Below, one piece after another: positions 45,683 through 55,189 of a stretch of DNA of 64,000 bases (its first letter is position 1; each line of letters begins with the position of its first letter). The position numbers and the translations under genes were made by a program. The notes under the pieces are model-generated. The model made no database searches. It saw nothing but the letters and a program-made list of their open reading frames with translations, and was not told where the DNA came from. The DNA is from JBBIII01 sp037446575 (GTDB taxonomy: Bacteria > Bacteroidota > Ignavibacteria > UBA10030): assembly GCA_037446575.1 (NCBI GenBank), contig JBBIII010000003.1, forward strand, positions 62,001 through 126,000. The letters are read 5' to 3'.

Positions 45683-47212
45683 TTACTTGGGAATCTCTAT
45701 TGGTACAAAACGCATCTTCTTATCTTCCCCTTTTATTCTTAACATAACTGCGTCTCCCGGTTTTAATTTTTTTATAGATTTTTCAAATTGATCAGCCGAT
45801 GTTATTTTTTGTTCACCAACATCTGTTATAATGTCGCCCTTTCTAACACCGCGTTCTGCGGCTGGACTTAATACTTCGACTTCGTGCACCAAAACACCTC
45901 TTTCGACTTCATATTTCTTTTTTATCTTACTGTCTATTGCTTTAACAGTCAGACCAATTTCATTTATAGTTATTGACTTATCTGTAACTTCTTCTGACTC
46001 CACGCTTTTTCCCTTATCTAAATTATCAGCTATTGTTTCGCTATCATCATCACGTGAACCAAGCTTTACCTTCTTTTCAATTTCTTTTTTATTACGCCAT
46101 ATTTTTATCGTTACAATTTCGCCGGGATGTCTTGTCGCTACGGTTGTTTGTAAAGCTTGCGGCGTATTAACTTCCTTACCGTCCACCGATAATATAATAT
46201 CGCCATATTCTATTCCTGCTTTTTCGGCGGCTGCATCTTTTGTAACTGATTCGACCCATACACCTTTCGCATTATCAAGTCCTGCCGCTTTAGCAGTTAT
46301 AGCATCGACAGCTTTTATTTGAATACCAAGGAATCCTCTTCGGAATTTTCCGTATCTGATAATATCCGTAGCAACTTGTTTAGCTAAATTAATTGGGATA
46401 GCAAAACTATATCCCTGATAACGAGCATTAGTTGTAGCGATTGCAGTATTAATTCCTATTACCCTCCCATTTATATCTACAAGCGGTCCACCGCTATTGC
46501 CTGGGTTAACTGCCGCATCAGTTTGAATAAAGTTCTCTATTCTATATTCATCTGCAATTATACCGATGTCTCTCCCGAGAGCGCTCACAATTCCTTGTGT
46601 CATAGTCGATTTAAGTCCAAGCGGCGCCCCTATTGCAAAAACTATGTGACCAACATCCACATCATCAGAATTGCCGATTGCAGCTGCGGGTAATTTTGAC
46701 GCTTCAATTTTTATAACCGCAAGGTCTGTATGTTTATCAGTACCGATAAGTTTTGCTTTAAACTCTCGCGTATCTGATAATTGAACTTTTATTCCATCCT
46801 TCTTTGCATTTGCAATAACATGACTGTTAGTAATAATATATCCGTCATTGGTTATAATCACGCCTGAACCAGCGCCAATTTCTGGACCTCTCCTCGGCAT
46901 ATCGAATTTAAAATCAGGACCAAAAAATCTTCTGAAAAATTGGCCCGGATCGTTTTCGCTCTCCTTTTCCCCGCTCATCTCCACTCTTACAAATACTACC
47001 GCTGGAGTTACTGCTTTTCCTATGCTGTTGAACGCTTCATTTAGCTCCTGCAAAGTCGAATTAGCTTTTATAGGAGACTGTTGCGCTCCGATTTTTATAT
47101 CATCCCCGGCAAGCGAATATTCTACGCCCTTAAAGCTTGATACAATTACAACCCCAAATATAATTCCCAAACTAATTAAGAATACTGCCATGAAAATTGA
47201 CTTTGTTGACAT
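45683..47212 (-). CDS. degP: Do/HtrA-type serine protease with two PDZ domains
   Basis: 509 residues. An N-terminal signal anchor (residues 5-28) comes first. The trypsin-like domain has His in TNSHVIANA, Asp in HTDLAVIKI, and Ser in GNSGGPLVD. Two PDZ domains follow (KAGIEYGDIILSVDGKEV; AAERGVRKGDIITDVGEQK). It degrades misfolded envelope proteins. It ends at a strong terminator; recO begins 18 nt upstream of it. DegP, DegQ and DegS cannot be told apart with confidence. Confidence 0.95.
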   Translation of the reverse strand: MSTKSIFMAVFLISLGIIFGVVIVSSFKGVEYSLAGDDIKIGAQQSPIKANSTLQELNEAFNSIGKAVTPAVVFVRVEMSGEKESENDPGQFFRRFFGPDFKFDMPRRGPEIGAGSGVIITNDGYIITNSHVIANAKKDGIKVQLSDTREFKAKLIGTDKHTDLAVIKIEASKLPAAAIGNSDDVDVGHIVFAIGAPLGLKSTMTQGIVSALGRDIGIIADEYRIENFIQTDAAVNPGNSGGPLVDINGRVIGINTAIATTNARYQGYSFAIPINLAKQVATDIIRYGKFRRGFLGIQIKAVDAITAKAAGLDNAKGVWVESVTKDAAAEKAGIEYGDIILSVDGKEVNTPQALQTTVATRHPGEIVTIKIWRNKKEIEKKVKLGSRDDDSETIADNLDKGKSVESEEVTDKSITINEIGLTVKAIDSKIKKKYEVERGVLVHEVEVLSPAAERGVRKGDIITDVGEQKITSADQFEKSIKKLKPGDAVMLRIKGEDKKMRFVPIEIPK

Positions 47213-47230
47213 ACTTTTTCCCTCATATAA

Positions 47231-48010
47231 TTATTTTATAAATGATAAATACTTTTTTGCTTTTATTCTTTTTATACCTTCAAAATGATATTCAAGATAT
47301 AAACGTATTAGATTATCTGTTTCGTTCCCGCTTCCTACAATGTCATTATTCTCATCTATATGATTGAATTCAAAAACAAGCAATTTCCTTAACGACTCAA
47401 GTACATAGGATGATATTATTAGATTATTTTTTCCTGTATATTTTCGTGATTTTACTATACAATCGTTACAACAAACTGTGCCTTTATCTAACTGAAATCC
47501 ATATTTTTCTTCAATCTTGTTTAATAATAAATCCTTTTTGCATATTCCACATTCGTTAAGTGTCGGAGAATAACCAAATATTTTTGCTAATTGAAGTTTA
47601 AATGCCAATGAGAAAATATTTTCCTGTTCACCACAATTTAATGCATTTAAGACATTCAACAACAAATTAAACATGGAGTCATTTTTTTCTTCCTCATGCA
47701 CAACCTTATCTACTAATTCAATTACTTCTAAACCAGCAGAAATTTTATCTAAACTATTGCTTAAGTTTTTGAATGTTTTTATTGCATCACATTGAGAAAT
47801 CAGATGTAACTCTCTATTTTCTTTTTTGTATAGCGCTAACAAAGAATAAGACATCGGTTCAAGCGATGCCCCAAATTTGTTTTTAGATGTTCTAGCTCCT
47901 TTTGCAATTCCTTTAATTTTCCCAAATTCTTTAGTATAAAAAGTAACAATTTTGCTTGTATCCCCATATTTCATATTTTTTAATACAATCGCTTCTGTTT
48001 TTGTCAGCAT
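47231..48010 (-). CDS. recO: DNA repair protein RecO
   Basis: 259 residues. The OB fold begins TEAIVLKNMKYGDTSKIVTFYTKEFGKIKGIAKGAR, the RecO front signature, followed by the alpha-helical part. A four-Cys zinc site lies in CGICKKDLLL and CCNDC. RecO loads RecA with RecR. It starts 1 nt after mtnA. Confidence 0.93.
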   Translation of the reverse strand: MLTKTEAIVLKNMKYGDTSKIVTFYTKEFGKIKGIAKGARTSKNKFGASLEPMSYSLLALYKKENRELHLISQCDAIKTFKNLSNSLDKISAGLEVIELVDKVVHEEEKNDSMFNLLLNVLNALNCGEQENIFSLAFKLQLAKIFGYSPTLNECGICKKDLLLNKIEEKYGFQLDKGTVCCNDCIVKSRKYTGKNNLIISSYVLESLRKLLVFEFNHIDENNDIVGSGNETDNLIRLYLEYHFEGIKRIKAKKYLSFIK

Positions 48011-48011
48011 T

Positions 48012-49052
48012 CTATTTATTTTCTACTTTGTCAGAGTCTAATAAAATATTACAAAATGGGGGGTGAATAATTCCTTTGTCAGTTATAATGGCTGAAATCA
48101 ATTCATAAGGAGTAAAATCAAATGCTGGTGAATAAACGCCTATTTCTTTTACGGTAATGTTCAAACCATTTATTTCCTTTAATTCATTCGCATTGCGCTC
48201 TTCTATTGGAATTTCGTTCCCGTTATTAATTTTCGAATCGATGGTGGATACAGGCGCTGCAACATAAAATGGTATATTATGATATTGTGCCAAGATTGCC
48301 AAATTATATGTTCCTATTTTATTCGCTGTATCTCCATTCAATGCAATTCTATCGGCTCCGACTATAATTACATCTATTTTCTTTTGCTTCATTAGTACAG
48401 CGGCGGTATTATCTGCAATTAATGTAGCGGGGATTCGATTTTTATTCATCTCCCAAGCTGTAAGCCGAGCGCCTTGTAATAATGGTCTTGTTTCGTCTAT
48501 ATAGACGTGTTTAAGTTTTTTCCGTTCCCATGCCTTTGTGATAATTCCTATAGCCGTGCCTCTACCTCCGGTAGCAAGTATGCCACTGTTGCAATGCGTT
48601 AATATACAACAATTCTCAGGTAAAAGATTAACGCCGGCCAAACTTATTTTTTCGCACATTTCAGCGTCTTCGTTATGTATTTTTATAGCTTCGTTTAACA
48701 ATAAGCTCCGCAATTCTGTTATTGATGAATTCCATCCGTTCAATATTTTTTGTTGACGCTCTAATGCCCAAAATAGATTAACCGCTGTAGGCCTTGTAGA
48801 AGCAAATAAATTTATTGCTTCATTAATTTTATTACGTACTTTATAGTTATTTTTTTCATCGATGGAAAAACTTGCTACTGCTACTCCATATGCAGCAGCA
48901 ATACCAATTAATGGCGCACCTCTAATTGCCAATCTTCTTATTGCATCGGCTATTATATCAACATTATTAGTTTCGTGAAAGAATTCTTCATTAGGAAGTT
49001 TTGTTTGATCAAGAAAGCGGAGATTGCCGTTAACCCATTCTAACGGCTTCAT
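48012..49052 (-). CDS. mtnA: S-methyl-5-thioribose-1-phosphate isomerase
   Basis: 346 residues from the ATG at 49052, chosen because GAGGAGG lies six bases before it; an in-frame start 15 bases upstream lacks that support. Motifs are IRRLAIRGAPLIGIAAAYGVAVA, LPENCCILTHCNSGILATGG, HVYIDETRPLLQGARLTAWE and ADRIALNGDTANKIGTY. It acts in methionine salvage, converting MTR-1-P to MTRu-1-P. It is related to eIF2B-like proteins, but the catalytic Cys and Asp are in place. It directly follows a PfkB-type kinase. Confidence 0.94.
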   Translation of the reverse strand: MKPLEWVNGNLRFLDQTKLPNEEFFHETNNVDIIADAIRRLAIRGAPLIGIAAAYGVAVASFSIDEKNNYKVRNKINEAINLFASTRPTAVNLFWALERQQKILNGWNSSITELRSLLLNEAIKIHNEDAEMCEKISLAGVNLLPENCCILTHCNSGILATGGRGTAIGIITKAWERKKLKHVYIDETRPLLQGARLTAWEMNKNRIPATLIADNTAAVLMKQKKIDVIIVGADRIALNGDTANKIGTYNLAILAQYHNIPFYVAAPVSTIDSKINNGNEIPIEERNANELKEINGLNITVKEIGVYSPAFDFTPYELISAIITDKGIIHPPFCNILLDSDKVENK

Positions 49053-49053
49053 T

Positions 49054-49968
49054 TTATTCCTCCTCAAAACGTGATAAATTCATAAATGCATGGAATCTAT
49101 CTTGAATTTTTAAATAACTTAATTTGCGCAAACTATCTATGCTGAATTTTTCAACGCAAAATGATGCAAGAGCGCTTCCATAGACCACAGCTCTCTTAAG
49201 ATTTTCAAATGATAATTCGTCAGTTCTTGCAATCCAACCAATAAAACCACCCGCAAACGAATCTCCAGCTCCAGTAGGGTCAAAGATAGTTTCCAATGGA
49301 AAAGCCGGCGCAGAAAATATTGCATCATCTGTTACCAACATCGCTCCATGTTCCCCTTTTTTTATTATTAATATTTTGGGTCCCATTTTAATAATTTTTT
49401 TTGCCGCCTTTATTAAATTCGGTTCATGAGTCAATAACCGCGCTTCGGAATCATTCACGATTAGTACATCCATATACTTCATTGTCTCTAAAAGTTCTTT
49501 CGGTTTTGTTTCGATCCAATAATTCATCGTATCGCCTACAACAAGTCGCGGCTTTTTTATTTGTTTCAAAACCTGCAACTGCAGAATCGGATCAATATTG
49601 CCCAGACAAACATATGCAGAATTTTTAAATGTATTTGGTATAACCGGATTAAAATTTTTGAATACGTTCAAATCTGTAAATAATGTATCCCTTACATTAA
49701 GGTCATAATGATACTTACCACCCCAGCGAAAAGTTTTTCCATTCTCAATTATTTGCAGACCGTCTAAATCAATCTGCCTCGATTCCATAAATTTTATATG
49801 CTCTTTTGGAAAATCTCCACCTACTACTGCCACTAAACGTATTGGGTTTGTAAAATAACTTGCAGCTGCCGATATGTAGACTGCTGAACCGCCGAGCGCA
49901 TCTTGCACTTTTCCAAATGGAGTCTCTACTGTGTCTAATGCAACTGAACCAACTACTAATAAACTCAT
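49054..49968 (-). CDS. PfkB-family carbohydrate/nucleoside kinase
   Basis: 304 residues. Ribokinase fold with the N-terminal GSVALDTVETPFG..ALGGSAVYISAAA and the C-terminal anion-hole motif DPTGAGDSFAGGFIGW with the catalytic Asp. The substrate is unknown; the family covers sugars, adenosine and deoxy-sugars. Being next to mtnA raises a kinase in methylthioribose or 5-deoxyribose salvage, but the known MtnK is a different fold, so this is inference. The mtnA ribosome site lies inside its end. Confidence 0.85.
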   Translation of the reverse strand: MSLLVVGSVALDTVETPFGKVQDALGGSAVYISAAASYFTNPIRLVAVVGGDFPKEHIKFMESRQIDLDGLQIIENGKTFRWGGKYHYDLNVRDTLFTDLNVFKNFNPVIPNTFKNSAYVCLGNIDPILQLQVLKQIKKPRLVVGDTMNYWIETKPKELLETMKYMDVLIVNDSEARLLTHEPNLIKAAKKIIKMGPKILIIKKGEHGAMLVTDDAIFSAPAFPLETIFDPTGAGDSFAGGFIGWIARTDELSFENLKRAVVYGSALASFCVEKFSIDSLRKLSYLKIQDRFHAFMNLSRFEEE

Positions 49969-49969
49969 T

Positions 49970-50452
49970 TTATCTCATATCTCCTTTCAAGATTATTTCT
50001 GTTAATCTTGATGTTTGTTCTTCATTTTTCACAAAATCATTTACAATATCTAAAATTTGTTTATGCCCGGGCCAAACCAGTCTTTCCCTTGCGTTCGTGT
50101 AATTTAACCACTCATACTTTTGATGCTCATTTGATAAAATTATTTTTGTATCTGCGCTAGCTTCAGCCGCAAAAACAACAGCTAATTGAACGGCATCTTT
50201 TTTAAAATCGAAAAAAGAATCTATATAAGGAACGCACCATAATTTGTTTATTGATAAACTAGTCTCCTCTTTAAGTTCTCTAATTGCCGCTTCTTTTGCA
50301 GTCTCGCTTCTCTCTATAGTTCCCGTAATAATTTGCCATAGATTGGGATATAAATTATCATTCGGAGAGCGTTGTAAAAGAAGATAATTTATTTCGTTTT
50401 TGAATTTCTTAAAAATACAAGTTTCAACTATTTGGCATGAAATACTTGCCAA
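49970..50452 (-). CDS. Nudix hydrolase
   Basis: 160 residues. A complete Nudix box Gx5Ex7REUxEExGU is visible as GTIERSETAKEAAIRELKEET. YLLLQRSPNDNLYPNLWQIITG precedes it. It hydrolyses a nucleoside diphosphate linked to a moiety X; the dATP/dihydroneopterin-triphosphate type is the closest by look. It lies 1 nt before the PfkB gene, so they share a transcript. Confidence 0.88.
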   Translation of the reverse strand: MASISCQIVETCIFKKFKNEINYLLLQRSPNDNLYPNLWQIITGTIERSETAKEAAIRELKEETSLSINKLWCVPYIDSFFDFKKDAVQLAVVFAAEASADTKIILSNEHQKYEWLNYTNARERLVWPGHKQILDIVNDFVKNEEQTSRLTEIILKGDMR

Positions 50453-50502
50453 TTATTTCTTTCCTCGATTTTATATTATCGATTATTAGAATGCAATTAT
50501 GC

Positions 50503-51285
50503 TTATTTATTTTTAAAGTAAGAAAGTATAACTCCGCAAGCAATTCCAACATTTAATGATTCCCCTCTCCCGAAGCGGGGTATGCTAACAACTTCATCCA
50601 CTAATTGAAACACATCTTTATCTATTCCATGCGCTTCACTGCCAAGTATAATTACCTGCTTAGTTTGTGGAGTAAATGAATAAAGCGATTTTCCATTCAA
50701 TGTCGTTCCTATAATTTTAAACCCGTTTATTTTTAGTTGCGGCAATACAATTTCATACTCTATATTTTCATATATTTTTAGGTGGAATATTGAACCCGCT
50801 GTTGCCCGTATTACTTTTTCGTTGTAAAGCGACACACAACCATTATTCAAGAAAACCGCATCAACTCCGAACCAATCGCATGTTCTGATAATTGTTCCCA
50901 AATTACCTGGATCATTTATTCCATCACAAGCAACAATAAGTTTTGCGTCAATTAATTTATTCGATTCAAATATTTCATTTTTCTGATGTACGAGCGCAAC
51001 AACACCTTGTGAATTTATCGTATCAGTGATTAGATTTAGTTGATTATTTTTAATTTCTCTAATTGAAATATTCTTTTTTTTTGCCCTGTTAATCACCCTC
51101 TCATTTTCTGGATTATTAATTGCAAATTGAGATATTCCGATAAAATCAATTTTATAATCGGAATTTAGTGCATCATAAAGTGAATGCCAACCTTCAAGCA
51201 AAAATTTTTTCTCTGAATCGCGTATCTTTTTCTGCTTTAATGATCGAATGTATTTTATATCTGAATTAGTTAAATTCACACTCAA
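50503..51285 (-). CDS. SPOUT-type RNA methyltransferase (TrmH/RlmB family)
   Basis: 260 residues. N-terminal substrate-binding domain (KKIRDSEKKFLLEGWHSLYDAL) then the knotted SpoU domain with DPGNLGTIIRTCDWFG, VIILGSEAHGI and SLNVGIACGVILSYF. Transfers a methyl to a ribose 2'-O of tRNA or rRNA; the exact target cannot be read. It lies between a Nudix gene and comEC, each separated by about 50-60 nt. Confidence 0.92.
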   Translation of the reverse strand: MSVNLTNSDIKYIRSLKQKKIRDSEKKFLLEGWHSLYDALNSDYKIDFIGISQFAINNPENERVINRAKKKNISIREIKNNQLNLITDTINSQGVVALVHQKNEIFESNKLIDAKLIVACDGINDPGNLGTIIRTCDWFGVDAVFLNNGCVSLYNEKVIRATAGSIFHLKIYENIEYEIVLPQLKINGFKIIGTTLNGKSLYSFTPQTKQVIILGSEAHGIDKDVFQLVDEVVSIPRFGRGESLNVGIACGVILSYFKNK

Positions 51286-51348
51286 TTATAGAAAAAAAAA
51301 TTAGGATATACAAAAACCATATTTTTATATTTGATGTTATTCCCATTT

Positions 51349-53739
51349 TTACCTCCAATTGATATTCTGCAAATTGCTTCCATAACTCTCATAAATCACC
51401 GCGCCTGATTTATCGGTTCTATGAATAACAATTGAATTATTAAGCAACCTATCTAATACAGTTTTTGATGGATGATTAAATTTATTCCGCGTTCCTACTG
51501 ATATTAGCGCAATTTTTGGCTTAACATATCTAATAAACTCTTCACTTGTACTAGTCATACTTCCATGATGTCCAACTTTTAATATATTGCTGGATAGAAA
51601 ATTTCCATATTTGGATATAAGTATATTTTCTACTTCAGTTTCTGCGTCGCCAGTGAATAATATTGAAGATTCACCATACAATACTTTTAATACAATTGTG
51701 TTATTATTTTGGTTTCTATCTGCTTTGAAGTAAGCGCTTGGATGCAAGACATATACACGCGAATTAGGATCAACATAAATTTGACTTTTCGATTCCACAT
51801 GCTTAACTCCGATTTTGTATTTAATTGCTTCTTGCAATAAAGTTGTAAGTTGATGATTATTTATTTTATTCATTGCCACAATCAAAGTATCTACTTTAAT
51901 TTTATTTATTATAGAACTTGCTCCGCCAATATGATCGTTATGGGGGTGAGTTATTAGTAGATAATCTAATTTATCAACTCCTTTATTTTTTAGTAATGGT
52001 ATAATTGTTCTTATACCAGCATCATATATTTTTGATTTCGCTCCTGCATCTATCAATATCCTTTTTCCGTTAGAAAATTCTGTAAGAATTGCATCGCCCT
52101 GCCCCACATCAATCATTGTTAGAGAAAAATTAGGACGATTCGGATATATTATCGATGAGTAGACAAAGAAATTTCCAATTAATAAGCATATAAATAAAAT
52201 AATTTTACGCGTTCTATGTTTATTAATATTGATAATCAAACCAATTATTAAAAAATAGCAGATACAAGAGATGAAGTTGAAATTACTGAATTCTAAGTAA
52301 GCATATGGAACGTTTGCGGCTTGTTTGACAAAACCAAGAAGAAGCCACACAAGAAAATCGTTCACTGCCGCATATAAACTTGCAATCCAATCATTTATAA
52401 AAGAAAAAATAATTTCAGTAAAACCTAAAAAGGTATTAAAACCTGCAATTGGCACAGCTAAGATATTTGCAACAAGCGAAATAATTGATATACGGCCAAA
52501 ATAATAGGCAGTAAAGGGAATTGTTCCTAAAAGAGCGGCAAGAGAAACAGCCATGAGCTTTAACACAAAATCTATTGCCTTAATTTCTTCGAACATAGTC
52601 GGAATTTTATTGATAAGTGCCTCAAACCGCGGATACAAAAATACAATAGCTATTACAGCCGAAAAAGAAAGTTGAAATCCAATATCAAACAAAAAGTTTG
52701 TATCCCAAATCAATAATATTAGAGCTGCTACGCTTATTGAATTGTAAATATCAGGTTTTCGTTCATACAAGGTCGCGCACAAAATAACAATTGCCATAAT
52801 TGTCGCGCGTACAACTGAAGGGCTTGACCCTGTTACTAGCATGTAGAATATTAACCCAATAATTGTTGCCAACGCTATATATTTTCGAGGCAGACGAAAA
52901 AATCCAAAAACCGTATAAAACATAAAAGCTACAAACGCCACGTTGGAACCCGATACTGCTAAAATATGGATTGTTCCAGTATCTATAAAGGATTGTTTAA
53001 TATCTACAGGAATTTCGGCTCGATAGCCAAATATTATTCCTTTTAAAAAACTTGCATGACGTTGTGTATGAAACTTATCTATTATTGCATATAATTTTTG
53101 TTGAATAGAATATGTCCAATGTCGAAAATTATTTTTATGCATCGATTCAACAGCAATGATTTTATCGAAGCTCTTGATATTAACAATGCCTTGTATATTA
53201 TTCAATTCGAGGTATTTTCCAAAATCATACTCGCCGGGATTTCTCTTAAATGGATAGGCCTCAAGTATTCCTTCCAAAAATATTCGTTTTCCAAATTCAA
53301 CATTTGCACAATTATGAGCGTCGCTTATGTTACGCAGTGTTATTAAAATTCGTTGACCTCTGCGGTCAATTTTAAATTCTCTTTTTATACTATCGGTTTT
53401 TACTACAAAAGAAAATCTTCTCTCTTGCTTTATTGGTTCTGAATCAACAATTCCATAAATGAGAATATTTTCATTTTGCACGCTCGGTTCAAGTTTAGAG
53501 GATTCATAATCGAGTTGGTTAATTGAGTGGAGTAATAATCCTAGTAATAAAACTAATAGATGTAAAAATATTGAAAAGATAATATGCCATTTATAAATAA
53601 GTGTGAGTATAATGATTGGAACAACAAATATTAGAATAGAAAAATAAATCCACAAAGGATTTATAAATAGCCAATATGCACAAATAATTCCGACAATATA
53701 AAGGACAAGAAAACGCAGTGCAGGTCGGCGTGTTAACAT
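51349..53739 (-). CDS. comEC: ComEC/Rec2 competence channel protein
   Basis: 796 residues. N-terminal membrane segments and a DUF4131-type domain (VENILIYGIVDSEPI region, OB-like) are followed by the multi-membrane competence domain (GTIHILAVSGSNVAF, TGSSPSVVRATIMAI), and a C-terminal metallo-beta-lactamase domain (MIDVGQGDAILTEF, LLITHPHNDHIGGA, FTGDAETE, HHGS). All three parts are intact. ComEC carries DNA across the inner membrane in natural transformation. comEA is not adjacent, but a secreted helix-hairpin-helix barrel protein is at 4.5-6.5 kb. Confidence 0.94.
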   Translation of the reverse strand: MLTRRPALRFLVLYIVGIICAYWLFINPLWIYFSILIFVVPIIILTLIYKWHIIFSIFLHLLVLLLGLLLHSINQLDYESSKLEPSVQNENILIYGIVDSEPIKQERRFSFVVKTDSIKREFKIDRRGQRILITLRNISDAHNCANVEFGKRIFLEGILEAYPFKRNPGEYDFGKYLELNNIQGIVNIKSFDKIIAVESMHKNNFRHWTYSIQQKLYAIIDKFHTQRHASFLKGIIFGYRAEIPVDIKQSFIDTGTIHILAVSGSNVAFVAFMFYTVFGFFRLPRKYIALATIIGLIFYMLVTGSSPSVVRATIMAIVILCATLYERKPDIYNSISVAALILLIWDTNFLFDIGFQLSFSAVIAIVFLYPRFEALINKIPTMFEEIKAIDFVLKLMAVSLAALLGTIPFTAYYFGRISIISLVANILAVPIAGFNTFLGFTEIIFSFINDWIASLYAAVNDFLVWLLLGFVKQAANVPYAYLEFSNFNFISCICYFLIIGLIININKHRTRKIILFICLLIGNFFVYSSIIYPNRPNFSLTMIDVGQGDAILTEFSNGKRILIDAGAKSKIYDAGIRTIIPLLKNKGVDKLDYLLITHPHNDHIGGASSIINKIKVDTLIVAMNKINNHQLTTLLQEAIKYKIGVKHVESKSQIYVDPNSRVYVLHPSAYFKADRNQNNNTIVLKVLYGESSILFTGDAETEVENILISKYGNFLSSNILKVGHHGSMTSTSEEFIRYVKPKIALISVGTRNKFNHPSKTVLDRLLNNSIVIHRTDKSGAVIYESYGSNLQNINWR

Positions 53740-53753
53740 ATCAATTTATCAAC

Positions 53754-54692
53754 TCATAAATTCTTGAATAACCTTATAATAGCCGGGGTAACATGTGTCA
53801 GATTCTTTATTCTTTTTACAATTTTATGGCGCTGATTACCCGCTAATATACAAAATACTCTATTGCGAGTGTGTGTTTTTGTAGAAAGATCCTCAATGTT
53901 ACCATGATCACTTAATATAATAAGAAGCATATTGGCAGGATCAAAGAGTTCAAGAAATCCAAAAAGAAACTCATCAAATCTTTCCAACACTTCTATTGCA
54001 AAAGTCATTCTCTGACTATGCCCAGCATGATCTGTTAACCAATATTCAAATAAAGTAAAATCATACTTTTTTCCGATATTCGCTAAATGTCGCCCAGCTT
54101 CTTTTGGACTAATTGGTTTAATTTCAGGATGTCCAAGTTCTACCCATTGACTTCGGATAAAATCTGGCGAAATTGCCTCATTCTTTTTTAGCTCATCAAC
54201 TGTCATCAACGGAATATCAGCAAGTTTGTGAGAAAGCGTAGTTACAGTAAGTCTTTTAGTCCCTGAGTTTGTATAATCAAAGAATTTTTGTGGAAAAGCA
54301 TTTGCAAATATTGTTGATTTACCGATTTTTTTTAGTTGAACGAAAATATTCTTTTCTGCAATGATTGGCTTTAATATAGTCGGAGGATGAGGTCCAAAAT
54401 GTCTTCCAAATTTTTTTGCGCCGTTCACACCGGTAAAAATTGCTGTTTGCCCGGTTCCGCTTTGCGGCAAACCGGATACGCCCAATGTAGCATCTATTGA
54501 AATCACATCAACATTATTATTGGAATAAGATTTAAAAGGAGTGTGAGGTAATATACCGCCGCAAAGATTTTTTAAAACAGACAGGTCAGCTTTAAAAAAT
54601 GGATTTATTCTCGCATCATTTTTACCGATACCAACTCCATCAAGAAATAGGAGTATAACATGTAGTTCTTTCGAGTTATTTTCGATAATCAA
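53754..54692 (-). CDS. Alkaline-phosphatase-superfamily metalloenzyme
   Basis: 312 residues. N-terminal LLFLDGVGIGKNDARINPF with the first metal Asp, SGTGQTAIFTGVNGA for the nucleophile Ser/Thr region, TDHAGH, and ILSDHGNIEDLSTKTHTRN, giving the usual Asp/His ligand set of phosphopentomutase/phosphoglycerate mutase relatives. It lacks a signal peptide, so the substrate is probably a cytosolic phosphate ester; I cannot name it. It starts about 30 nt after dtd. Confidence 0.82.
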   Translation of the reverse strand: MIIENNSKELHVILLFLDGVGIGKNDARINPFFKADLSVLKNLCGGILPHTPFKSYSNNNVDVISIDATLGVSGLPQSGTGQTAIFTGVNGAKKFGRHFGPHPPTILKPIIAEKNIFVQLKKIGKSTIFANAFPQKFFDYTNSGTKRLTVTTLSHKLADIPLMTVDELKKNEAISPDFIRSQWVELGHPEIKPISPKEAGRHLANIGKKYDFTLFEYWLTDHAGHSQRMTFAIEVLERFDEFLFGFLELFDPANMLLIILSDHGNIEDLSTKTHTRNRVFCILAGNQRHKIVKRIKNLTHVTPAIIRLFKNL

Positions 54693-54724
54693 TTTTTTAT
54701 CGACTTATTATTTAGATGGAATAT

Positions 54725-55174
54725 TTAATTTTTACTGTCAATTATAATTGTAACAGGCCCGTTATTTATAAGTTCAATATCCATCATTGCGCGAAAGACT
54801 CCCATTTTAACTTTATCATCTCCCACCAACTTTTTTAATTGACTTACAAATTCTTCATATAAGGATTCAGCTAAATGAGGCATCGCCGCATCGGAATAGC
54901 TAGGTCTATTTCCTCTTCTTGTATCGCCATATAAAGTAAATTGTGAAACGACTAAAATACTTCCGGTAATATCAATAACCGATAAATTCATTTTTCCATT
55001 TTCATCGTCAAAGATTCGTAGTGAAGCGCATCGTTTCGCCAGATATTCGGCGTCATTTTCTAAATCGCCGCTTTTAACGCCAAGCAAGATAAGCATACCG
55101 TTTTCGATAGAATTAACAACTTCTCCATCTATTTTAACGGAACATCGGTTTACTCGTTGAATTAATGCGCGCAT
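54725..55174 (-). CDS. dtd: D-aminoacyl-tRNA deacylase
   Basis: 149 residues. MRALIQRVNRCSVKIDGEVVNSIENGMLILLGV is the family start; SQFTLYGDTRRGNRPSYSDAA and ELINNGPVTI are the two signature motifs (SQFTLxG and the C-terminal NxGPVT). It frees tRNA from D-amino acids or Gly. It lies 15 nt after prmC. Confidence 0.96.
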   Translation of the reverse strand: MRALIQRVNRCSVKIDGEVVNSIENGMLILLGVKSGDLENDAEYLAKRCASLRIFDDENGKMNLSVIDITGSILVVSQFTLYGDTRRGNRPSYSDAAMPHLAESLYEEFVSQLKKLVGDDKVKMGVFRAMMDIELINNGPVTIIIDSKN

Positions 55175-55189
55175 TTTTTTAGAAAGAAT

